Positions 25,840 to 34,058 of a stretch of 64,000 nucleotides of DNA are shown here, piece by piece. The notes under the pieces are model-generated. The model saw only the letters and a list, made by a program, of their open reading frames with translations, was not told where the DNA came from and searched no databases. Made by a program: the position numbers and the translations under genes. This stretch comes from an uncultured Synergistales bacterium. GTDB taxonomy: Bacteria > Synergistota > Synergistia > Synergistales > Aminobacteriaceae. Each line of letters begins with the position of its first letter. Position 1 is the first letter of the stretch. Location: positions 1 through 64,000 of the forward strand of contig CAJOGI010000002.1 of the NCBI GenBank assembly GCA_905234075.1, written 5' to 3'.

Positions 25840-26400
25840 TTATCCCGTAATGATTTTACTTCCCTTGATCAAATAATCCATTCCCGACCATACTGTTAAA
25901 ATCATTGCCACCCACATTACGGCCATTCCGCCGGGAATTTTTAATATCAGCATAGTAAGAGCAATTATCTGAGTTACTGTCTTGAGCTTTCCTCCCTTTG
26001 AGGCAGCTATAACAATGCCCTCAGCCGCCGCGACGAGCCTCAGCCCCGTAACTATAAATTCCCTCGTTATTATTACCATGACAATCCATGCAGGCAGACG
26101 CTGAAACTCAATCAACGCAAGCATAGCTGCAATGACAAGAACTTTATCTGCGAGGGGATCGATAAATTTTCCTAAGTTCGTAACTAACTTATATCTTCGC
26201 GCTATCAGGCCGTCGAACATGTCAGTTAATGCGGCAATTATAAAAACGAAAGCGGCCAATGCGTCCCCCCAGCTTACATCAGGAAGAGCAGGAATTAATT
26301 TATCGTCAATCCTCAATGACAAAAATAATAAAACAAGCGGCGCAAGAAAAACACGGATCAAACTTAGCGTGTTAGGTACATTAAAAATATTTGAGCGCAA
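25840..26400 (-). CDS. pgsA: Phosphatidylglycerophosphate synthase
   Basis: A 186-residue integral membrane CDP-alcohol phosphotransferase that joins CDP-diacylglycerol and glycerol 3-phosphate for phosphatidylglycerol synthesis. The catalytic motif D-G-x2-A-R-x8-G-x3-D-x3-D is present in DGLIARRYKLVTNLGKFIDP LADK. Four to five hydrophobic segments surround it, and the start MRSNIFNVPNTLSLIRVFLA is typical of PgsA. A good AGGTGA site precedes the ATG. It stands 56 bases downstream of the DnaJ-like gene on the same strand. Confidence 0.9.
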   Translation of the reverse strand: MRSNIFNVPNTLSLIRVFLAPLVLLFLSLRIDDKLIPALPDVSWGDALAAFVFIIAALTDMFDGLIARRYKLVTNLGKFIDPLADKVLVIAAMLALIEFQRLPAWIVMVIITREFIVTGLRLVAAAEGIVIAASKGGKLKTVTQIIALTMLILKIPGGMAVMWVAMILTVWSGMDYLIKGSKIITG

Positions 26401-26456
26401 ATTAATTTCACCTCCGAAGTTGGATTAAAAAATTATATACTTTTACGCAAAAATTT

Positions 26457-27341
26457 TTAACCCAGTTTCGCTAGCTCCTGCCATAAATCTTGTTGCTTCT
26501 GCGTTAAATGTCGCGGTATCTCAATTTTCACTCTTACGTATAAATCTCCGTTCGTTCCGTCGCGTTTGGGAAGCCCCTTGCCTCTTATTCTCAATTTCTG
26601 CCCGTCCTGTATCCCCGGAGGCATTTTGATTGTTACCTCGCCGTCAAGCGTCCCGACCGTAATATCTTTGCCCAGCACAGCATCATAAACCGGAATTTTT
26701 ATTTCGCGTGTCAAATCATTTTCGCTGACTTCAAAAATTTTATGCGGCGCAATGTGAATTGTTACGTAAATATCACCGCCGCCTTCAGCTTTGCCCGGAA
26801 GTCTTATCCTTGAGCCTTCGGTTATGCCTTTCGGAAGATTGACTTTCAAATTTCTTTTACCGTTAGAGCCGCTGAAAACAAAATTATGAACGCCGCCGCG
26901 CACTGCTTCTTCAAGAGAAAGAGTTACGCTGACTTCGCTGTCGCTGTGCATGGGCTGGCGATAGCCGGACGAGCCGGAGAAAATATCCTGAAAATTTCCG
27001 AAGCCTCCGCGTTTTCCTCCGCCGAATATAGTTTGGAAGAAATCGCTGAAGCCTCCCATGTCTCCGCCAAATTCAACATGCTGCCAGCCCGGAGGAGGCG
27101 TGAAATCCTGACCGCTCTGCCAGTTCATTCCGAGCGTGTCATATTTCTGACGCTTCTCAGGATCTTTCAAAACTTCGTAGGCCTCGTTAATTTCTTTATA
27201 TTTTTCTTCTGCGTTTTTTTCTTTTGATACGTCAGGGTGATACTGTTTCGCAAGTTTTCTATAAGCCTTACGAATGTCATCAGGCTTTGCATCCCTCGAT
27301 ACACCTAAAATTTCATAATAATCTTTATATTGAACTCCCAT
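26457..27341 (-). CDS. DnaJ-class co-chaperone without zinc domain (CbpA type)
   Basis: A 294-residue Hsp40. Residues 5-70 form a J domain with the HPD motif in YRKLAKQYHPDVSKE, which stimulates DnaK. A glycine/phenylalanine-rich linker (FGGDMGGFSDFFQTIFGGGK) follows, then the C-terminal substrate domains (SEVSVTLSLEEAVRGG, PPGIQDGQKLRIRGKGLP). The CxxCxGxG zinc repeats of true DnaJ are absent, so it is a CbpA/DjlA-like class B Hsp40. No dnaK or grpE is adjacent. Confidence 0.9.
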   Translation of the reverse strand: MGVQYKDYYEILGVSRDAKPDDIRKAYRKLAKQYHPDVSKEKNAEEKYKEINEAYEVLKDPEKRQKYDTLGMNWQSGQDFTPPPGWQHVEFGGDMGGFSDFFQTIFGGGKRGGFGNFQDIFSGSSGYRQPMHSDSEVSVTLSLEEAVRGGVHNFVFSGSNGKRNLKVNLPKGITEGSRIRLPGKAEGGGDIYVTIHIAPHKIFEVSENDLTREIKIPVYDAVLGKDITVGTLDGEVTIKMPPGIQDGQKLRIRGKGLPKRDGTNGDLYVRVKIEIPRHLTQKQQDLWQELAKLG

Positions 27342-27446
27342 TAAAAATTTCTCCCCTCGTTAAAAATAAAAATTTTTATTGACTAATTTTAACCTTAAAT
27401 CGAAATAATAGCAAAAAAATTTTTTCCAAGAGGCGAAAGTTTTCAG

Positions 27447-28601
27447 TTAATATCCGAATAAATTTTTAGCCTTGTCCATGTTACTGCGAATTTCTACGCC
27501 GAACGGGCAGCGTTTTTCGCAGGCCCCGCACTTGATGCACTCGCCGGCATGATGTTCGAGAACTTTATAATGTTCGCGGACAGTCTCAGGGATTTTTGAG
27601 TCTCCTCCGGCCTGAGCAAGATTAAGAAATTTTGTTACCGAAGCTATGTCGATTTTTTTCGGGCAGGGCTCGCAGTGGCTGCAATACATGCAATGACCCT
27701 TCCAGCTTATTTTTGGGAATGACGCAAGGGCGGGCGCGTAGTCTCTTTCATTGTCGGAAGCGTTTTCAAAATTTATGCTTTCCTTCAACTGTTCGACCGA
27801 ATGAGCTCCGGCAAGAACGCACGAAACGGCAGGACGGCTCAAGGCGTAAGCTATGCACTGATTGACGGTCAGGGCTGCTCCGGCCGGAGAGAGTTCAGCG
27901 TTCAATAAGTCTCCGCCTCCAAAGCATTTCATTACTGTTATTCCGACACCGGTGCGCTGGCACGTCTCATATAATTTCTGTCGTTCGGGGTCCATGTTCG
28001 TTAAATGATGAGCGTAATTTTCATCGGCCCATAAATCTTCAACGTCCTCGCTTGCGGGCTGGAGGTCATAGCACGGGTTGACGCTGAACATTAAAACTTC
28101 GATTGAATTACTTTCTACGGCTTTTAATGCGACCTGCGGATTATGAGAAGAAAGCCCGATATGTTTTATACGGCCTTGTGATTTTAATTCGCGTGCATAA
28201 TCTAAAATTCCGTTGCTGATAATTGCGTCCCAGTCGTCGAGAGCGTCGCAGTAATGTATCATTCCGACCTCAATATAATCAACATCGAGCAATTTCATCA
28301 TTTCTTCAAAGCCTGCTTTGACTTCGTTAATATTCCTTGAGCGCGTATACTGTCCGTCCTTCCAGACCGAACATAAATGCGACTGAATTATAAATTTTTC
28401 TCTGCGTCCTTTTAACGCTTTGCCGACTGAAGTGCGCAGATCCGGGTCTGAAGAGTAAAGGTCAAAATAATTCACGCCGTTTTCTTCTGCGCAGTCAAAT
28501 AATTTTTTGCACATTGAATAATTTTCTTCAGTCATTCCCTCGCAGCCCATGCCGATCTCGCTGACTTTGAGGCCGGTGCTGCCAAGTTCACGATAAATCA
28601 T
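27447..28601 (-). CDS. Aldo/keto reductase with C-terminal [4Fe-4S] ferredoxin domain
   Basis: About 384 residues from ATG 28601 (MIYRELGSTGLKVSEIGMGC), chosen because GGGGGA lies just upstream; an earlier in-frame ATG at 28643 lacks a site. An aldo-keto reductase barrel fills residues 1-290, and the end has two cysteine clusters, CMYCSHCEPCPKKI and CIKCGACEKRCPFGV, that would hold two [4Fe-4S] centres. This architecture occurs widely in anaerobes with unknown physiological substrates. The upstream 28602-28760 region holds a copy of the ACTACA repeat. Monocistronic by context. Confidence 0.85.
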   Translation of the reverse strand: MIYRELGSTGLKVSEIGMGCEGMTEENYSMCKKLFDCAEENGVNYFDLYSSDPDLRTSVGKALKGRREKFIIQSHLCSVWKDGQYTRSRNINEVKAGFEEMMKLLDVDYIEVGMIHYCDALDDWDAIISNGILDYARELKSQGRIKHIGLSSHNPQVALKAVESNSIEVLMFSVNPCYDLQPASEDVEDLWADENYAHHLTNMDPERQKLYETCQRTGVGITVMKCFGGGDLLNAELSPAGAALTVNQCIAYALSRPAVSCVLAGAHSVEQLKESINFENASDNERDYAPALASFPKISWKGHCMYCSHCEPCPKKIDIASVTKFLNLAQAGGDSKIPETVREHYKVLEHHAGECIKCGACEKRCPFGVEIRSNMDKAKNLFGY

Positions 28602-28649
28602 AAAAAATCCCCCTTCAAAAATTTTCGCGTCATTATAACTCATTGAAGC

Positions 28650-28763
28650 AGGGATTAAGCAAACGAGTCAAAAAAAATTTGTGATTCTATTTTTTCCTTC
28701 AGCGTCCTGAAAAATTATGAGAGCTATAAAAAATAAAAGTTTCTGTAGGTGTAAATGTAGTTG
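28650..28763 (-). repeat. ACTACA-type intergenic repeat, copy D
   Basis: On the minus strand it begins CAACTACATTTACACC followed by TACAG, and continues with AATTTTTCAGGACGC and ACAAATTTTTTTTGACTCG. The head is identical over 17 bases to copy C at 60155; the tail follows the same plan as copies A and B. It lies directly upstream of the aldo/keto reductase gene. Confidence 0.65.
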
Positions 28764-28764
28764 C

Positions 28765-28797
28765 AAAAAAACAGCTCCGCAAAATTTTTCAGAGCTG
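28765..28797 (-). terminator. Terminator of the flavodiiron-speE operon
   Basis: On the minus strand CAGCTC (28797-28792) pairs with GAGCTG (28777-28772) and is followed by seven T, 58 bases after the speE stop codon. Confidence 0.75.
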
Positions 28798-28854
28798 CTT
28801 AAAAAATTATATCACTAAAAAAATCAGAGGAGCAGAAAAATTTTCCGGGCCGGT

Positions 28855-29706
28855 CTAATTTATTAACTCCTTCAAAAAAGGCGGAAGCACAAAAGAATTT
28901 TTATGAATTTCATTCGTGTACCACTTCGTATTTTTTACGTCTCTGACGGGAACTGACGGATCATCTTTCATCGAAGAAAGCCCGTAAGTCCACATTCCAG
29001 ACGGATAAGTCGGAACAACGCCCCAATACATTTTAACTATCGGGAAAATTTTTCGCATCTCGTTGATTGCCTGGCACATTAATTTTTTATCAATGAACGG
29101 CGATTCAGTTAATTCAGATAACATTGCGTCATCATTCATAATTTTTTTAACGTCAGCGTAAAACGGCGACTGGAACAAACCTGCCGCAAAATCTACCGGA
29201 TCAGTGCTGTCAATGATGACAACGTCAAAGCGTTCGTCAGTCTCTTTGATAAATTTCATCGCGTCCATGCACTTGAAATCAGCGCGTGGATTATTAAAAG
29301 AATTTCCTGCGAAGGGCAAAAATTTTTGAGAACATTCCGCCACTCTTTTATCAATGTCAATGAGCGTGCATTTTTTAACGCAGTCATGTTTGAGAACTTC
29401 ACGCATGATCGCGCCGTCGCCTCCGCCTATGATTAAAACTTTTTCGGGATTTTTATGCGCACATAAAGGCACGTGAGCCATCATCTCCGAGTAAGTGAAC
29501 TCGTCGCGCTCGGTCAACTGATACGCCCCGTCAAGCATTAAGACGCGCCCGTATTCATATGTATCTGCGATTAATAATTCCTGATATTCTGTTTTTTCGG
29601 AGTGAAGAAAATTTTTCACGCGCATTGAAAGTTTCAGATTATCGGAGCTAAATTCACTGAGCCATAGCTCATTCATGCGCTTTGGAGCCGTAACGTATTC
29701 GCTCAT
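28855..29706 (-). CDS. speE: Spermidine synthase (polyamine aminopropyltransferase)
   Basis: About 283 residues from the ATG at 29706. It transfers an aminopropyl group from decarboxylated SAM to putrescine. YGRVLMLDGAYQLTERDEF (substrate loop), VLIIGGGDGAIMREVLKH (nucleotide-binding glycine loop) and VVIIDSTDPVDFAAGLF (catalytic Asp) are clear. The start codon overlaps the stop of the upstream flavodiiron gene as ATGA, so the two are co-translated, an unusual pairing. No speD (SAM decarboxylase) or speA/speC is nearby. Confidence 0.9.
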   Translation of the reverse strand: MSEYVTAPKRMNELWLSEFSSDNLKLSMRVKNFLHSEKTEYQELLIADTYEYGRVLMLDGAYQLTERDEFTYSEMMAHVPLCAHKNPEKVLIIGGGDGAIMREVLKHDCVKKCTLIDIDKRVAECSQKFLPFAGNSFNNPRADFKCMDAMKFIKETDERFDVVIIDSTDPVDFAAGLFQSPFYADVKKIMNDDAMLSELTESPFIDKKLMCQAINEMRKIFPIVKMYWGVVPTYPSGMWTYGLSSMKDDPSVPVRDVKNTKWYTNEIHKNSFVLPPFLKELIN

Positions 29707-30896
29707 GAAAGGACCGCCTCGCCGAGATTTTTGCCTAGCTCGCAGCATTTTTTCAAATCCTCGTCAGTCGGCGAAGTATAAACTTCAACTTCCGGCCCGA
29801 TTTTTTCGAGCTTAATTTTTTCTGCAAAGTCCTGCAACGCCGTCAAAGCTCCTTTGCTCCAGCTGTAACTTCCGGCGAGGCCAAGAACTTTATTTTTCGG
29901 CATTCTGTTTAATAATTTTGAGCACAGAGCCTCCATAGGCGGATATAAAACAGTATTATAAGTGCAGCTCAACAGCGCGAGCCCTTTGAAACGCCATATA
30001 TCGCGCAGCATGTTCGACATGTCAGCTCTTGAGGCATCATAAATTCTCACGTCCTTAACTTTTGCTTCGGCAAGTCCCGTGCAGACGGCTTCGGCCATTC
30101 GTTTCGTGTTGCCGTACATTGAACCGTAGACAACGACCGCCCCCTGTTCGGCTTCCTGTTTGCTCCATTTATCGTAGAGAGAAATTACCTGCTTAATATC
30201 TTTTCTAAATAAAGTTCCGTGCGACGGGAAAATATTTTTTATTTCAAGTGCGCCGAGTTTTTTTAATGCCGCTTGGACGACGTTTGAATATTTTGCTACA
30301 ATGCAGGCGTAATATCTCAGCATTTCTCCGGCCCAGCGGGCTGTTAATTTTTCGTCATCGAATAAACCGCCCTCGTGAGCTCCGAAACCTCCGAAACTAT
30401 CATTAGAAAATAAAACTCCAGTCGTAGTATCAAACGTTACCATGCTTTCAGGCCAGTGAAGCATAGGGACCGTCGCGAATCTCAGGACGTGTCCGCCAAG
30501 ATCTAAAGTGTCCCCGTCTTTTACTGTTATAACGTCCTCTTCAATCCCGTGATAGCCTTTAAGCAGCGGAACTGTTTTTACGTTGCCTATGAATTTCAGC
30601 GAGGGCCACTGCTTTTTTAATTGAGCGATTAAACCTGCGTGATCGGGTTCCATGTGATTAATGACGAGATAATTTAATGCTCTTCCGCCGAGAGCCTGCA
30701 ATAATTTATTGTAATACTCATCAAGATATGGGCCTTTCACCGTATCAATAGCCGCCGTTGCCGTCGTTCCAGTTATTACGTAAGCATTGTAAGCAACACC
30801 CTGTGGCAGAGGCCAGAGGGATTCAAATAAATCTGTGTCGTGGTCATTAACGCCCGTCCACCATGTATCCTTATTAACTTGTATAGCGTTATACAT
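29703..30896 (-). CDS. Flavodiiron protein (A-type NO/O2 reductase)
   Basis: About 397 residues from ATG 30896 (MYNAIQVNKDTWWTGVNDHD), chosen for the AGGAGG site. An N-terminal lactamase-like diiron domain has the ligand motif NHMEPDHAGL (H-x-E-x-D-H) and further ligands in LHWPESMV, SNDSFGGFG and FPSHG. The C-terminal half is a flavodoxin (VVYGSMYGNTKRMAEAV). Such enzymes reduce oxygen or nitric oxide in anaerobes, receiving electrons from rubredoxin or NADH:rubredoxin reductase; neither is adjacent. Coupled by overlap to speE. Confidence 0.92.
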   Translation of the reverse strand: MYNAIQVNKDTWWTGVNDHDTDLFESLWPLPQGVAYNAYVITGTTATAAIDTVKGPYLDEYYNKLLQALGGRALNYLVINHMEPDHAGLIAQLKKQWPSLKFIGNVKTVPLLKGYHGIEEDVITVKDGDTLDLGGHVLRFATVPMLHWPESMVTFDTTTGVLFSNDSFGGFGAHEGGLFDDEKLTARWAGEMLRYYACIVAKYSNVVQAALKKLGALEIKNIFPSHGTLFRKDIKQVISLYDKWSKQEAEQGAVVVYGSMYGNTKRMAEAVCTGLAEAKVKDVRIYDASRADMSNMLRDIWRFKGLALLSCTYNTVLYPPMEALCSKLLNRMPKNKVLGLAGSYSWSKGALTALQDFAEKIKLEKIGPEVEVYTSPTDEDLKKCCELGKNLGEAVLS

Positions 30897-31040
30897 GAAA
30901 AAAATTTCCTCCTTCAATAATTATTTATTCACAAGGCTTATTTTAATATAATTTGCGGTTAAAGCGATATTTTTTTCTCCGTGAAAAATTTTTCGTGTTA
31001 AACTTGTATGCAAAATTTTTTCTGAGGGGAATTTTTTTCA

Positions 31041-32789
31041 TTGACTAACATAAACAACACTAGCAAAAAATTAAACGGCTCTGAAATTTTAATACAGTGC
31101 CTCATAGAACAGGGCGTTGATACGATCTTCGGCTATCCGGGCGGAGCAATTCTCAACGTTTACGACAAATTATATGACCATAAAGAAATTAAACATATTT
31201 TAACGGCTCACGAGCAGGGAGCGTCCCACGCAGCCGACGGTTACGCACGATCAACGGGAAAAGTCGGGGTGTGCTTCGCGACTTCCGGGCCGGGCTCGAC
31301 AAATTTAACGACCGGAGTAGCTACAGCCTATATGGACTCTTCGCCGGTGGTCTTTATCACATGCAACGTCAACAGCGATTTAATAGGCCGCGATTCTTTT
31401 CAGGAAGTCGACATAACCGGAGTAACTCTGCCGATCACAAAATGCAGTTACATCGTCAGCAATGTTGAAAATCTTGCGGACACAGTACGAGAGGCTTTTG
31501 CCATTGCGCGTTCAGGAAGACCCGGCCCCGTTTTAATTGACATTCAAAAAAACGTAACCGCTAGCGAGTGCGAATATTATCCCGTAACGCCCGAAGAATA
31601 TTTCATGACCGCAGGAACAAGAATACAGCGTCTTAAATCAACTCATCACCCCAGCGTCGGCTACCCTGATATTAATCTCGAAGCCATCGACGAACTTGCG
31701 GAATTAATCGACAAATCCGAGAAGCCTTTATTAATTTGCGGAGGCGGTGTAGTCCGCGCTAAAGCCTCTCAAGAATTTAGAACGCTCGCGGCAAGAATTG
31801 ACTCGCCCGTAGCAATTACAGTAATGGGCGGCGGAGCTTTTCCGGGCGACAGTCCGTTAAAAACCGGCATGATAGGTATGCACGGCTCACAGGCTTCTAA
31901 TATGGCGTGCGACGCCTGCGACTTATTAATCGCGGTAGGCTGCAGATTTTCCGACAGGGTTACATTAAATCCGGCGGGCTTTGCGAAAAATGCGAAGATC
32001 GTACATATTGACATTGACGCTTCAGAAATTAATAAGAACGTCATGACGGACTTGAGCATAATCGGAGACGCTAAAAAAATTCTCAACCTTCTGCTGGCAA
32101 AATTAAAACGCGACAAAAAAAATGATGCTTGGAAAAATTACGTCTTCTCTTTCAAACGTGAGACTGAATACGACGACCCTGAAGAAGGAAATTTAACGCC
32201 TAAGCAGATTTTATCGGCAGCAGCTGAAATTTTACCGCAGGACACTATAGTTACTACGGACGTGGGACAGCATCAGATGTGGGCAATTCAGCACTTCAAA
32301 TTTGATTATCCCGGACAGTTAATTACTTCGGGCGGCTTCGGGACAATGGGCTTTGGGCTCGGCGCAGCGATCGGAGCGCAGGTCGGCAACCCTGATAAAA
32401 CAGTTTTACATGTTACAGGCGACGGAAGTTTCAGAATGAACTGCCACGAACTTTGCACGGAAGAATATTACAAGCTCCCGATTATCACGCTTTTATTTAA
32501 TAATTCGACGCTTGGAATGGTTCGGCAATGGCAGCATTTAATTTACCACGAGAGATATTCTCAGACGACTTTGGACAGAGGTCCTGACTTTGAAAAACTC
32601 GCGGAGGCTTACGGAGTTCACGGGCGCAAAGTAACGGACGTTGCTACACTGCGCGAAGTTCTTAAAGAGGCTGTGGCTTCGAGAGCTGACGGAAAAGGCT
32701 GGATCATTGACTGCCGAATAGACATTGACGAAATGGTCAGGCCGATGGTCGGCGGAAACAGCTTCATCGCAAACTTTATGCTTGATTAA
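31041..32789 (+). CDS. ilvB: Acetolactate synthase large subunit
   Basis: A 582-residue thiamine-diphosphate enzyme making acetolactate and acetohydroxybutyrate, the first common step of valine, leucine and isoleucine synthesis. It starts at TTG (31041) with GAGGGGA upstream. Marks: GVDTIFGYPGGAILNVYDKL, catalytic Glu in TAHEQGASHAADGYAR, FAD-region SFQEVDITGVT, and the cofactor motif GDGSFRMNCHELCTEEYY. The regulatory subunit gene follows. CodY, encoded at 2985, commonly controls this pathway in Firmicutes; a weak CodY-like sequence lies just before the start codon. Confidence 0.94.
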   Translation: MTNINNTSKKLNGSEILIQCLIEQGVDTIFGYPGGAILNVYDKLYDHKEIKHILTAHEQGASHAADGYARSTGKVGVCFATSGPGSTNLTTGVATAYMDSSPVVFITCNVNSDLIGRDSFQEVDITGVTLPITKCSYIVSNVENLADTVREAFAIARSGRPGPVLIDIQKNVTASECEYYPVTPEEYFMTAGTRIQRLKSTHHPSVGYPDINLEAIDELAELIDKSEKPLLICGGGVVRAKASQEFRTLAARIDSPVAITVMGGGAFPGDSPLKTGMIGMHGSQASNMACDACDLLIAVGCRFSDRVTLNPAGFAKNAKIVHIDIDASEINKNVMTDLSIIGDAKKILNLLLAKLKRDKKNDAWKNYVFSFKRETEYDDPEEGNLTPKQILSAAAEILPQDTIVTTDVGQHQMWAIQHFKFDYPGQLITSGGFGTMGFGLGAAIGAQVGNPDKTVLHVTGDGSFRMNCHELCTEEYYKLPIITLLFNNSTLGMVRQWQHLIYHERYSQTTLDRGPDFEKLAEAYGVHGRKVTDVATLREVLKEAVASRADGKGWIIDCRIDIDEMVRPMVGGNSFIANFMLD

Positions 32790-32790
32790 T

Positions 32791-32826
32791 GCAGGTAGGA
32801 GTTAGGAAGTAGGAGGTAGGAGGTAA
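32791..32826 (+). repeat. Heptamer array between ilvB and ilvH
   Basis: GCAGGTAGGAGT TAGGAAG TAGGAGG TAGGAGG starts two bases after the ilvB stop codon. It carries the conserved head CAGGTAGGAGTTAGGA also seen at 9811, 47466 and 52260. Confidence 0.75.
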
Positions 32827-32884
32827 AAGTTCTCGCTTCAATCCTCACGAATCCAAAAAGCTGAAAGGAGATTTTTATTTATAC

Positions 32885-33397
32885 ATGCAGGCAAAAGAAA
32901 ATACTCAAAATTTGAAGCGTTATACAATCGTTACGGAAATGGACAACGAGGCCGGAGTTCTCTCACAGCTTGCTCATTTATTTTCACGCAAGGGCTATAA
33001 CATTGAGACTATAGCAGCTGGCTGGACGGTTGACCAAAACGTTACGCGCTTCACGATAGAAATTTTTTCTGACGATGACAGAATAAAATTATTATGCGCT
33101 CAATTAAGAAAACTTGTGCCGATTCATTACGTGGAAATTTTAGACCCATCGAAATCAATCAGGCGCGAATTAATGCTCGTTCGTGTTCACGCCGCCGACA
33201 GGTCAGCAAGGAACGAGATTATTCAGATCGCAAATATTTTTAGGGGATCCGTCATTGACATCACGCCCGACAGCATTACGCTTTCAGTTACGGGCGACGA
33301 TCAAAAAACTTCGGCCTTTGAAAGTTTATTAAAAGAGTTCGGAATTATCGAGCTTGCCCGGACGGGAATTGTCGCTATTGAGCGCGGAGAAATGTAA
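32885..33397 (+). CDS. ilvH: Acetolactate synthase small (regulatory) subunit
   Basis: A 170-residue protein. Its N-terminal ACT domain (TIVTEMDNEAGVLSQLAHLF, residues 18-37) with SRKGYNIETIAAG binds valine for feedback inhibition, and the C-terminal half (SIRRELMLVRVHA, IIQIANIFRGSVIDITPDSI) completes the family pattern. It activates IlvB. GAAAGGAG precedes a short spacer and the ATG at 32885. Genes ilvC and ilvD do not follow; after a repeat-derived terminator the next gene is unrelated. Confidence 0.93.
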   Translation: MQAKENTQNLKRYTIVTEMDNEAGVLSQLAHLFSRKGYNIETIAAGWTVDQNVTRFTIEIFSDDDRIKLLCAQLRKLVPIHYVEILDPSKSIRRELMLVRVHAADRSARNEIIQIANIFRGSVIDITPDSITLSVTGDDQKTSAFESLLKEFGIIELARTGIVAIERGEM

Positions 33398-33407
33398 TTT
33401 TTTAGTT

Positions 33408-33444
33408 AGGAGTTAGGAATTAAAAAAATTTCTGCTCCTTTTTT
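33408..33444 (+). terminator. Heptamer-derived terminator after ilvH
   Basis: AGGAG (33408-33412) pairs with CTCCT (33435-33439) and six T follow. The 5' side is the TAGGAGT repeat. Confidence 0.6.
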
Positions 33445-33496
33445 GCTATAATTCTTTTGAGCAATATTTTTAAGGAGAAAAAAAATTTTTACCCAC

Positions 33497-33527
33497 TTGA
33501 CAAATTTTCGAGGGTAAGTGATATAAT
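33497..33527 (+). promoter_or_regulatory. Sigma-70 promoter, TTGACA and TGATATAAT
   Basis: A perfect TTGACA and a perfect extended -10, 19 bases apart. The spacing is long. TTACCC and GGGTAA inside the promoter can pair, which may mean it overlaps a regulatory palindrome. Confidence 0.45.
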
Positions 33528-33601
33528 CTCCTCCGTAAATTCTGAAAAATTTTTTAAGTAAAAACTAGAAAAAATAAAAAGAAAGAGAGGTTGCAAAAAT
33601 G

Positions 33602-33631
33602 TTGACAGATAACACAAAAAAGCTATATAAT
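33602..33631 (+). promoter_or_regulatory. Strong sigma-70 promoter upstream of the surface-protein leader
   Basis: TTGACA (33602-33607) and TATAAT (33626-33631), both perfect, are 18 bases apart. Transcription would start near 33638, leaving about 420 bases before the ATG at 34059. Confidence 0.65.
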
Positions 33632-33637
33632 TCACTC

Positions 33638-33989
33638 ATCACTCATCACCACTCATTTTGTCTGCTCATCTGCATTTGCGCACCTCGAGTATAAATTTTA
33701 ATTCTATCACAAAAAGTTCAAATATAGCAAATTTTTCCATAGATTCCATTAAAATTAAAGATATAAACGGATCTGCTCGTTTTGCTGAAGGGAAGTCCGC
33801 GCCCTTTGGCGATGGGGAGGTTTTTTTATATAAATGTAGTAAAAGTGAAGCGCGTTGCGTTTTTGGAGGTATAAAAGTTCCTTGCGTTTCTTGTTTCTCT
33901 TGCTTTGGTCATTGTTTTGGGAGCGAGCTTACCGCTTCTGTCGCTGCCCATTCGATTGAGGGAAGAGCGCAATGACGCAAGGTTTTTTT
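33638..33989 (+). ncRNA. Candidate long leader RNA of the surface-protein gene
   Basis: This gene-free stretch starts after two consensus promoters and ends with CCTTGCGT (33880-33887) pairing with ACGCAAGG (33975-33982), followed by seven T, a large terminator-like stem around a 90-base domain. The next 70 bases hold only the AAAGGAG site and start of the surface-protein gene. A weak TTG-initiated frame (33658-33975) shows no family features. No known riboswitch class is recognised. It may be an attenuating leader or a separate small RNA. Confidence 0.35.
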
Positions 33990-34058
33990 CATAGCGATAG
34001 AAATGCCATGTGCTTTCAAAAAAATTTTATTCTTTGAAAGGAGTAATTCTATTTTATC

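Noticed and set aside
27342-27446. Possible RNA gene between the DnaJ-like and aldo/keto reductase genes
   Set aside because: Only A/T tracts are seen, with no stable stem.
33599-33694. ATG frame of 31 codons with GAGAGG upstream
   Set aside because: It contains the strong promoter itself and a His/Ser-rich low-complexity run, so it is probably not translated.
33658-33975. TTG-initiated 105-residue frame in the region before the surface-protein gene
   Set aside because: No ribosome site, odd composition with clustered cysteines and no recognisable domain; the region is better seen as leader RNA.
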